Assembly: GCF_904846285.1 (NCBI RefSeq)
Contig: NZ_CAJHAD010000003.1
Location: forward strand, 62,001-126,000
Direction: 5' to 3'
Length of the DNA: 64,000 nucleotides
Source: Psychrobacter immobilis
GTDB taxonomy: Bacteria > Pseudomonadota > Gammaproteobacteria > Pseudomonadales > Moraxellaceae
A model generated the notes under the pieces. The model ran no database searches, was not told the origin of the DNA, and saw only the letters and a program-made list of their open reading frames with translations. The position numbers were made by a program, and so were the translations under genes. The number at the start of each line of letters is the position of its first letter. The first letter of the stretch is position 1. Shown here in pieces: positions 57,436 to 64,000 of the stretch.

Positions 57436-58245
57436 TTATACGACAATTAAACCAAGCTGCTGTATCGCCCAAAAGCCCAGTGCAAATATCGGTGTGGCAG
57501 ACAATAGCGAATCAATGCGGTCTAATACACCACCATGCCCCGGTAAAATTGTTCCAGAATCTTTAACGTCAGCGCGGCGTTTGAGCATCGACTCAAACAA
57601 ATCGCCCAATACGGACGCTAAAATCGTTAACGCCGACAAGGCTACAAAAGCGATTAATGGCACACCAGTCAATTGTAGTTTAAAGACACTGATGACGATG
57701 ACCACAAGCAAACCTGTGACTAAGCCGCCTGCCAGGCCTTCCATACTTTTATTCGGTGAGACATTTGGTGCCATTTTGCGGCGACCGAACTTACGCCCAA
57801 CAAAATATGCACCACTATCGGCACACCAGACCAATAAGAATACATACAGCAGCCACCATGCTGATAGCTGCCATAAGTAAAACATGGCAGTAATGGCAGC
57901 GGTTAATATCACCGCACCCATCAATGCTAATTTTTTACCGTACCAGTTGGTATGAGTGGGAAATACCCGCACCCAAGACAGCGCCATCAGCCAGATGACC
58001 AGTGACGCCACCCACCAAAACAGCCAAGTGACTTTAAACATCAGCGAGACGATGGTCAGTGCTAAAACCAAGAGTACAAATAACGCCGGCTGCTGCCATT
58101 TCGGCATCAGCTTGGTCCACTCGTGGGCGGCGATAATGACGCCGATCGCTAATAGCGGTGCAAATAAAATAGGGGTTTGGCTCGCAAACATTGCAATACC
58201 AACGATAATAACGAGAACAATTGCCGTCTTGATTCGTTGCCACAT
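57436..58245 (-). CDS. cdsA: Phosphatidate cytidylyltransferase
   Basis: Makes CDP-diacylglycerol, precursor of all phospholipids, in the inner membrane. About eight hydrophobic helices; the CDS signature is complete near the C-terminus: SVLGDLFESMLKRRADVKDS then GTILPGHGGVLDRIDSL. 269 residues. AAGG is ten bases before the ATG. A 26-bp tandem repeat lies just upstream. Confidence 0.96.
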   Translation of the reverse strand: MWQRIKTAIVLVIIVGIAMFASQTPILFAPLLAIGVIIAAHEWTKLMPKWQQPALFVLLVLALTIVSLMFKVTWLFWWVASLVIWLMALSWVRVFPTHTNWYGKKLALMGAVILTAAITAMFYLWQLSAWWLLYVFLLVWCADSGAYFVGRKFGRRKMAPNVSPNKSMEGLAGGLVTGLLVVIVISVFKLQLTGVPLIAFVALSALTILASVLGDLFESMLKRRADVKDSGTILPGHGGVLDRIDSLLSATPIFALGFWAIQQLGLIVV

Positions 58246-58293
58246 ACTTATCGAGCCTTATATAACGAAGAATGTTTGGTCAAAATGCATCAT

Positions 58294-58371
58294 AATCATG
58301 AACTATAATAATGAGCCACAATCATGAATCATAATAATGAATCACAATCAGCCATTATGACAATGAACCAT
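58294..58371 (-). repeat. Three copies of a 26-bp imperfect tandem repeat upstream of cdsA
   Basis: Units at 58294-58319, 58320-58345 and 58346-58371. Units 1 and 2 agree at 22 of 26 bases; each begins AATCA and contains TGA. The third is more diverged. Located about 50 bases before the cdsA start. Confidence 0.75.
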
Positions 58372-58494
58372 AATAGCCCATTAATCATGATTACCGCTCA
58401 TTAAAACAGCTTATCATTAACCAAACAAGTGTAATTCAAATTACTAGAACTTCTTAACCTATCATTTTTACAGTCGCTATTGCTTGCGCTCGTC

Positions 58495-59253
58495 TTAATG
58501 AGTTTGTTGCTCGATCACCACTTGTTCGCTCGTTTTGCCAAAGCGTCTTTGGCGCTGAGCAAATTCTGCTATCATTGCAGCCAGCTCTGCTACTTTAAAA
58601 TCTGGCCACAGTGTTTGGGTAAAGAACAATTCAGCATAGGCAGATTGCCATAATAGGAAGTTCGACAGACGGTATTCACCGCCCGTACGTATCAACATAT
58701 CGACCGCTGGTGCGTCGGCTAATTGTACATATTCACCGAGCATCTCTTTATTAATATCTTCCGCGCGTAAATTACCCGCTTCGACTTGCTGTGCTAACTG
58801 TTTGGCGGCATGAGCAATATCCCACTGACCGCCATAACTAATCGCAATGACTAATGTCATAGCTTCAAAGTCAGCCGTTTTTGCCTCAGCATCTAGCATC
58901 AAAGCTTGCAAAGCTTCGCTAAGCTGGCTGCGATCGCCGATAAAACGCAGGCGAATGCTATATTTGAGCATACGCGGCAATTGCTCATTAATCGTTAAGC
59001 TCAGCAAATGCATCAGCAGCGCAACCTCACTCGGTGGACGTTGCCAATTTTCACTAGAAAATGCAAAGACGGTTAGCACTTCAATACCCGTACTGACACA
59101 GTATTCGACTATAGGATCTAGCGCATCCTTACCAGCGATGTGTCCCTGACCTTTGCCTAAATGATTGATTTTACCGTAACGGTTGTTGCCATCCATGATG
59201 ACAGCGATATGACGAGGAAGAAGAGCGGGAGTTAAAGCATCTGGAATAGACAT
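58495..59253 (-). CDS. uppS: Undecaprenyl diphosphate synthase
   Basis: Cis-prenyltransferase that makes the C55 lipid carrier for peptidoglycan and O-antigen. The N-terminal IAVIMDGNNRYGKINHLGKG carries the catalytic Asp; it reads D-G-N-N-R-Y where E. coli has D-G-N-G-R-W. VLTVFAFSSENWQRPPSEV, ISYGGQWDIAHA and LIRTGGEYRLSNFLLWQSAY follow. 252 residues. The Shine-Dalgarno is weak. A terminator separates it from frr, so it probably has its own promoter. Confidence 0.96.
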   Translation of the reverse strand: MSIPDALTPALLPRHIAVIMDGNNRYGKINHLGKGQGHIAGKDALDPIVEYCVSTGIEVLTVFAFSSENWQRPPSEVALLMHLLSLTINEQLPRMLKYSIRLRFIGDRSQLSEALQALMLDAEAKTADFEAMTLVIAISYGGQWDIAHAAKQLAQQVEAGNLRAEDINKEMLGEYVQLADAPAVDMLIRTGGEYRLSNFLLWQSAYAELFFTQTLWPDFKVAELAAMIAEFAQRQRRFGKTSEQVVIEQQTH

Positions 59254-59441
59254 AGGCTAACTTGCTTGTTATTTGGGTAAAGTGATGGTACACGAACTAA
59301 ATTTATGCCTTGCAACAATTATTGCCTATTTGCCAAAGAATTATTAACAGACTTACACGTATTAAAAGACATATACGTATTAAAAAATCTTGTATATAAG
59401 GTTTATGGCAAAATAAAAGCTTAATTTCTTATAAAGCAATA

Positions 59442-59472
59442 AACAGCCAATCACCATTTAGTATTGGCTGTT
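59442..59472 (-). terminator. Terminator between frr and uppS
   Basis: AACAGCCAAT / ATTGGCTGTT, a perfect ten-base stem with an 11-base loop; on the minus strand it is followed by TATTGCTTTAT, a moderate T tract. Confidence 0.65.
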
Positions 59473-59529
59473 CTTTTATAGAAAAATATGAATAGCATAT
59501 CGTCTTCAATTGAATAAGAAATGTATCGC

Positions 59530-60084
59530 TTATACTGCCATCAAATCGCTTTCTTTTTTGCTTAAGCGGCTATCGATAGTCTCAATATATTTATCAGTAA
59601 TTTTTTGAATGTCATCACTGGCGCGGCGCTCGTCATCTTCTGAAATTTCTTTCTCTTTCGCCAAATCCTTAATATCATTCATCATATCACGGCGGATATT
59701 ACGGATAGAAACGCGGCTGTTTTCAGCTTCGCTACGAGCAAGCTTTTGCATATCGCGGCGTGTATCTTCAGTCAATGCTGGCATCGGTACACGAATCACG
59801 TCAGCGGTCATCGGGTTTAAGCCCAAGTCTGCCTCACGAATGGCTTTGTCAATCGCTTGTACCATAGTACGCTCAAACGGCTGCACCAATAGCGTACGTG
59901 AATCTTCGACGTTGACGCTCGCCACTTGATTTAATGGCGTATCTGCACCGTAGTAGCTGACCATCACACCAGATAGCATACCTGGATGGGCACGACCAGT
60001 ACGTACTTTGCTAAAGGTACTCTCAAGCGCCTCTAGCGTCTTTGCCATGCGCGCTTCACCGTCTTTCTTAATCTCATTAATCAT
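59530..60084 (-). CDS. frr: Ribosome recycling factor
   Basis: Splits post-termination ribosomes with EF-G. The three-helix bundle is clear: [60 protein letters not shown] and [20 protein letters not shown]. 184 residues (185 in E. coli). AAGGA lies six bases before the ATG. It follows pyrH, as usual. Confidence 0.97.
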   Translation of the reverse strand: MINEIKKDGEARMAKTLEALESTFSKVRTGRAHPGMLSGVMVSYYGADTPLNQVASVNVEDSRTLLVQPFERTMVQAIDKAIREADLGLNPMTADVIRVPMPALTEDTRRDMQKLARSEAENSRVSIRNIRRDMMNDIKDLAKEKEISEDDERRASDDIQKITDKYIETIDSRLSKKESDLMAV

Positions 60085-60126
60085 TAGGTATCCTTATTTA
60101 TCGCGAGCGACAAATCATTCATTATT

Positions 60127-60153
60127 GTTAGGTATAAAGCTGTTAGGTATAAA
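60127..60153 (-). repeat. 12-bp direct repeat in the pyrH-frr spacer
   Basis: GTTAGGTATAAA at 60127-60138 and again at 60142-60153, three bases apart. Confidence 0.9.
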
Positions 60154-60226
60154 TCTTATTCAAATGCCGATGCTTAATACATCAGTAACTTCATATTCAC
60201 ATAAATGATAAAGCCTATGCTTAAGC

Positions 60227-60952
60227 TTAATGATAAACGCGGGTGCCTTCATTTTCGCCCATAATAACGTTTAATAAAGCGTTAGGCTTGGTCATATCAA
60301 ATACTTGTAGCGGTACATTGTGCTCACGGCATAAGGCAATCGCCGTTAAATCCATTACACCAAGTTTTTGCTCGAGCACTTCATCAAAGGTTAAGCCATC
60401 ATATTTTTTGGCATCAGCATGTAGGCTTGGGTCTTTGTCATAGACACCATCAACCTTGGTCGCTTTTAAAATCAAGCCCGCCTCGATTTCAATACCACGT
60501 AAGCAAGCAGCAGTATCGGTAGTAAAGAAAGGATTGCCGGTGCCCGCAACAAAAATACAAACTTCGCCGTTTTTTAAATAACGAATGGCGTTACGGCTGC
60601 TATAGCTTTCAGTGACTTCACCGATTGGCAAAGCTGACATCAAACGTGTCTTAATATTGCGACGCTCAAGCGCATCACGCATTGCCAAACCATTCATGAC
60701 AGTGGCAAGCATGCCCATCTGGTCACCAGTCACCCGACCGACCAAACCTTCTTTTTGTAGCTGAGCACCGCGGTATAAGTTACCACCGCCAACGACGATA
60801 CCGACCTGTACCCCAAGTCCGCGCAAGTGGGCGATAGATAAGCTCATCTTATCGAGCACTTCGCTATCAATACCCATCTCTTTGCCACCAGCTAAGGCTT
60901 CACCAGAGAGTTTTAGCAAGATACGAGAGTAACGCGGGTTTTTGTCAGACAT
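60227..60952 (-). CDS. pyrH: UMP kinase
   Basis: Phosphorylates UMP to UDP; hexameric amino-acid-kinase fold. [76 protein letters not shown] and [20 protein letters not shown]-like stretches are all typical. 241 residues. AAGGTG precedes the ATG with good spacing. The rpsB-tsf pair that normally precedes it is absent; rimO lies there. Confidence 0.97.
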   Translation of the reverse strand: MSDKNPRYSRILLKLSGEALAGGKEMGIDSEVLDKMSLSIAHLRGLGVQVGIVVGGGNLYRGAQLQKEGLVGRVTGDQMGMLATVMNGLAMRDALERRNIKTRLMSALPIGEVTESYSSRNAIRYLKNGEVCIFVAGTGNPFFTTDTAACLRGIEIEAGLILKATKVDGVYDKDPSLHADAKKYDGLTFDEVLEQKLGVMDLTAIALCREHNVPLQVFDMTKPNALLNVIMGENEGTRVYH

Positions 60953-61111
60953 GAGGTCACCTTGTTAGCATTAAATTATAATTAAAATGAGCGGTAAAAT
61001 ACAAATAGAGTTTGCCTGTGGATTTACCCGCTATGCCATAACCCGAAGCACTATAAAAAGCACCATGATTTATGACGAACGGGTAAAAAGGCTAAATTGC
61101 GCTAATTGTAG

Positions 61112-61140
61112 CAAAAACTGCCCGCGATTGGGCAATTTTC
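61112..61140 (-). terminator. Terminator after rimO
   Basis: Minus strand AAATTGCCC / GGGCAGTTT (one G-T) with loop AATCGC, followed by TT then GC. Short T tract, so moderate. Confidence 0.55.
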
Positions 61141-61162
61141 ACTCGGTTATCGTTATGGCTTT

Positions 61163-62773
61163 CTAACCTTTATAACTGGCAAACAAATCATACTCGCTAG
61201 CGTCATCGATCGTGACGGTTAGGAATTGACCAACTTTGACTTGGGCAGTGATCTCATCAACGTATACATGACCGTCAATCTCTGGGGCATCCGCGTAACT
61301 ACGGCAAATCGCAATACCCTCTTCACTATCAATCTCATCGACCAATACCATTAGAGTTTTACCGACTTTCTCTTGTAGTTTCTGTGCTGAAATATCTTGT
61401 TGTAGCGTCATCAAACGCTCATAGCGCTCTTGCTTGACGGCTTCAGGCACATGATTTGGCAAGTCATTGGCGACCGCACCTTCAACTTCTGAATAGGTAA
61501 AGGCACCGACGCGATCGAGGCGCGCCTCGAACAACCAATCAAGCAGGCATTGGAAATCTTCTTCCGTCTCACCTGGGAAACCAACCACAAAGGTTGAGCG
61601 AATAACGATATCAGGGCAGATCTCACGCCACGCTTTGATACGCGCCAAGGTATTTTCGCTATGCGCTGGGCGCTTCATTGCTTTTAGGATGCGATGACTG
61701 GCATGCTGAAACGGAATGTCGAGATAAGGCAGTAGCTTCTTCTCGCCCATCAGCTCAACTACTTTATCGACATGCGGATAAGGGTAAACATAATGCAGAC
61801 GTACCCAAATACCCAAATCATTTAACGCTTGGCATAAGTCATAAAATTTCGACTTTAGCGGCATACCATTCCAAAAGCTGGTTTTGTATTTCAAATCCAG
61901 CCCATAAGCGGAGGTATCTTGCGAGATAATAAGCAACTCTTTTACACCAGCGTTTTTAAGCGCCATGGCTTCATTCATCACGCTATCAATCGGACGCGAG
62001 ACCAAATCTCCGCGCAAACTTGGAATAATGCAGAAGGTACAACGATGGTTGCAGCCTTCCGATATTTTTAGATAAGCATAATGGCTTGGCGTTAATTTGA
62101 TACCCGCCTCATTAATCAAATCTATTTTTGGATCGTAGTTAGCATCCTGACTGCGGTTTGGTCTAGGCACATGCTGCGCTACAGCGGTAATCACCTCATC
62201 ATAAGCGTGCGCGCCGGTCACAGCTAACACCGCTGGGTGCATGGCACGGATTTTTTCCTCTTCTTTACCTAGGCAACCTGTGACAATCACTTTACCGTTT
62301 TTGCTAATCGCTTCACCGATGGCGTCCAATGACTCTTGCACTGCCGACTCAATAAAGCCGCAAGTATTGACCACGACCAAGTCTGCGCCTTCATAATCAC
62401 TGGCCACTTGATAACCGTCACGGCTAAGTTCCGTGATAATGCGCTCACTATCGACCAAGGCCTTTGGACAACCTAACGACACAAAGCCAATCTTTGGCGC
62501 TGCGTTCACTGGCGCATTCATAGTCGCTGCTGTCGCTTTAGCTGAAGCCACTGCAACCACATCGCTGCTTTGTTCAATGCTACGGTTTTGATTATGGTTG
62601 GCTTTATGGTGGTAAGGTTGAACACTGTCAGTCGAGCTTTGCGCGGACGTTGCGGTCGGCTTGGCAGGATTAAAAATAGTGGCAGTGTCTTTTGGCATAG
62701 AAGCTGATGATGTAGAAGCTGGCTGTGAAGTGGCAATAGTCGTATTAAGCGACTCGGTATAAGTTTTGGGCAT
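61163..62773 (-). CDS. rimO: Ribosomal protein S12 methylthiotransferase RimO
   Basis: Radical SAM enzyme that adds a methylthio group to an Asp of ribosomal protein S12. Residues about 1-90 are a Ser/Thr/Ala/Gln-rich tail. The MTTase domain starts at [19 protein letters not shown], with three cluster Cys (LGC, VNTCGF, VTGCLG). The radical SAM motif is C-x3-C-x2-C in [25 protein letters not shown] domain ends the protein. 536 residues; E. coli RimO has 441. The long start is supported by AAGG six bases upstream, while the internal ATG at 62521 has none, so the tail is probably made. Confidence 0.95.
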   Translation of the reverse strand: MPKTYTESLNTTIATSQPASTSSASMPKDTATIFNPAKPTATSAQSSTDSVQPYHHKANHNQNRSIEQSSDVVAVASAKATAATMNAPVNAAPKIGFVSLGCPKALVDSERIITELSRDGYQVASDYEGADLVVVNTCGFIESAVQESLDAIGEAISKNGKVIVTGCLGKEEEKIRAMHPAVLAVTGAHAYDEVITAVAQHVPRPNRSQDANYDPKIDLINEAGIKLTPSHYAYLKISEGCNHRCTFCIIPSLRGDLVSRPIDSVMNEAMALKNAGVKELLIISQDTSAYGLDLKYKTSFWNGMPLKSKFYDLCQALNDLGIWVRLHYVYPYPHVDKVVELMGEKKLLPYLDIPFQHASHRILKAMKRPAHSENTLARIKAWREICPDIVIRSTFVVGFPGETEEDFQCLLDWLFEARLDRVGAFTYSEVEGAVANDLPNHVPEAVKQERYERLMTLQQDISAQKLQEKVGKTLMVLVDEIDSEEGIAICRSYADAPEIDGHVYVDEITAQVKVGQFLTVTIDDASEYDLFASYKG

Positions 62774-62907
62774 GGCTGACCTTGCTATAGAAAAATGGCT
62801 GTGCGCATTGTACGTTTTTTTTGCAAAAACCGCCAGTTTTGCCGCGCTATAGTGTTGATTTATGGTTAAATATTATATCGCGCACCTCTTTACTCTAGGC
62901 AGCCCTC

Positions 62908-64000
62908 ATGACAGCTGATTTGATCACCGAAAAACCGGCACCAGATTTGACATTTATATCACAGCATTTATTTACAGCTATCTTATGGATTGACGATGAA
63001 CTGTCTATCACTTGGCTAAATGCCCAAGCTGAACAGTTACTGGCTATCAGTAGTGGACGCCTGCTTAATCAATCAATACTGACGCTGCTTGCGCTCGATG
63101 AGTTAACGTTAAAAGATAGTCTTATTAGTAACAATCGACAAGATAAAACTTGCTCTTTGACTGAGCGATTTTCTCAAGCAAAGAAATATCAACAACCCTT
63201 TATCGATCATGACCACCTCATCCACACCCAGCTTAATGGCGGACTCATACTATCCGTAGATTATAGCGTGACGCCTGTCATTTATGAGCAGCATCCTTAT
63301 TTTATTATTGAGATGTGGGGCAAGGATCGTCAGAGCCGTATTTCAGAAGAACAGCGCCAGCAGCAACAATATAGTGTGGCTCGTCATATGCTGCGTTCGG
63401 TCGCCCATGAAATAAAAAATCCATTGGCGGGCATTCGCGGTGCGGCGCAATTATTGCAGCGTCAATTTATCAAGTTTAGTGATATGTCTGCTTTTGACAG
63501 AGAGGCTACCGCTGCTATCAGCGATGAAAATACCGATTCAAAGCGTAGTAACAACCTGCAAAAGAACGCAGCAAAGCTCCGTAATTATACCGATATCATC
63601 ATCTCAGAGACCGACCGTTTGACCCAGTTGATTGGGCAGTTCCTTGGCTCAAGTCAGTTACCAAAATGGCAAATGCTAAATATCCATGAGCCGTTAGAGC
63701 ATGTTCTAGCTTTAATAGTTAATCAATATCCAGAAGTGACGCTACAGCGTGATTATGATTTGTCATTGCCTGAGTTATGCGCTGATAAAGATCAATTAAT
63801 CCAAGTGTTTTTAAACCTTATTAACAATGCTTGTGAATCCATGACTGAGTTTAAGCAAACGCTGCAGCAAAACGTACCAGCCATATCCAATAACTTGGCG
63901 TCAGATATTGCGCAAAGTTATCTTGACGTTGATGATAGCTATCAACCAAAACTGCATATTCAAACGCGGGTTGCCTTTCAACATACCATCGGTAGCCAAC
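62908..64000 (+). CDS. glnL: Nitrogen regulation sensor kinase GlnL/NtrB (C-terminus outside the window)
   Basis: Histidine kinase/phosphatase of the nitrogen two-component system; with PII it controls NtrC. 364 codons are visible. An N-terminal PAS domain (about 15-120; LFTAILWIDDELSITWLNAQ) is followed by the H-box RSVAHEIKNPLAGIRGAAQL with phospho-His H167. The second DHp helix YTDIIISETDRLTQLIGQFL and the N-box VFLNLINNACESM follow. Between them about 43 residues (184-226) replace the 11 or so of E. coli, and a second, smaller insert follows the N-box. ntrC should lie downstream, outside the window. The gene is divergent from rimO. Confidence 0.93.
   Translation, partial: MTADLITEKPAPDLTFISQHLFTAILWIDDELSITWLNAQAEQLLAISSGRLLNQSILTLLALDELTLKDSLISNNRQDKTCSLTERFSQAKKYQQPFIDHDHLIHTQLNGGLILSVDYSVTPVIYEQHPYFIIEMWGKDRQSRISEEQRQQQQYSVARHMLRSVAHEIKNPLAGIRGAAQLLQRQFIKFSDMSAFDREATAAISDENTDSKRSNNLQKNAAKLRNYTDIIISETDRLTQLIGQFLGSSQLPKWQMLNIHEPLEHVLALIVNQYPEVTLQRDYDLSLPELCADKDQLIQVFLNLINNACESMTEFKQTLQQNVPAISNNLASDIAQSYLDVDDSYQPKLHIQTRVAFQHTIGSQ

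Noticed and set aside
57494-57880. 128-codon plus frame opposite cdsA
   Set aside because: Antisense of the CDS signature region; no independent support.
58294-58371. CRISPR array or iteron origin
   Set aside because: Units touch without spacers, diverge from each other, and no replication or cas gene is adjacent.

Overview
The window is ordinary chromosomal DNA from a gammaproteobacterium of the Moraxellaceae, most likely Psychrobacter. The evidence is the moderate, slightly AT-rich composition, the combination of a PA3001-like long GAPDH, an amgK-murU pair beside lptD, HemP and a Coq7-type quinone hydroxylase, and the many Asn/Asp/Ser/Gln-rich tails and inserts added to otherwise conserved proteins. 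I see no rRNA, tRNA, CRISPR array, insertion sequence, prophage or integrase.

Layout. 1-15.1 kb (all minus strand): clpA (cut by the window start), clpS, a DUF6776-like coiled-coil membrane protein, argC, hemE, proB, obgE, gap, a lipocalin gene and a Nudix/ThiE-like fusion. 15.3-24.4 kb: a Fur-controlled hemP (+), a shared terminator, then tamB and tamA (minus). 24.7-34.6 kb (plus): an LplT-like transporter, coq7, a periplasmic repeat protein, a large lipoprotein hydrolase and a cyanide-insensitive-type bd oxidase operon with a 38-residue microprotein gene. 34.7-41.7 kb: murU and amgK (minus), divergent from lptD and surA (plus). 42.2-48.7 kb: an EEP-family hydrolase, asd, a SOUL protein, tgt and an NSS transporter. 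49-61 kb (minus): the classical envelope cluster in transcription order pyrH, frr, uppS, cdsA, dxr, rseP, bamA, lpxD, fabZ, lpxA, without rpsB-tsf, skp or lpxB in their usual places. 61.1-64 kb: rimO (minus) and the divergent start of glnL (plus, cut by the window end).

Function. More than a third of the genes build or police the outer envelope: lipid A (lpxD, lpxA, fabZ), LPS export (lptD), outer-membrane protein folding (bamA, surA, tamA, tamB, rseP), phospholipid and isoprenoid precursors (cdsA, dxr, uppS, the LplT-like carrier) and peptidoglycan recycling (amgK, murU). The rest is housekeeping metabolism, respiration, proteolysis and nitrogen sensing.

Most unusual. I found no plainly new multi-gene system. 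The points that stand out are lineage-specific disordered inserts in ClpA (AAA1-AAA2 junction), TamA (a very long N-terminal arm plus an insert within the third POTRA), LptD, RimO and GlnL (in the DHp hairpin); a lipocalin gene with two competing starts that give a secreted protein or one with a long disordered cytoplasmic tail; a solitary hemP whose Fur site overlaps its -10; competing hairpins and a possible small RNA near 42 kb; and short imperfect tandem repeats in many intergenic spacers, plus an in-frame 15-bp repeat inside the hydrolase gene. Several starts were moved from the longest open frame to a codon with a Shine-Dalgarno sequence; each is noted in its entry.
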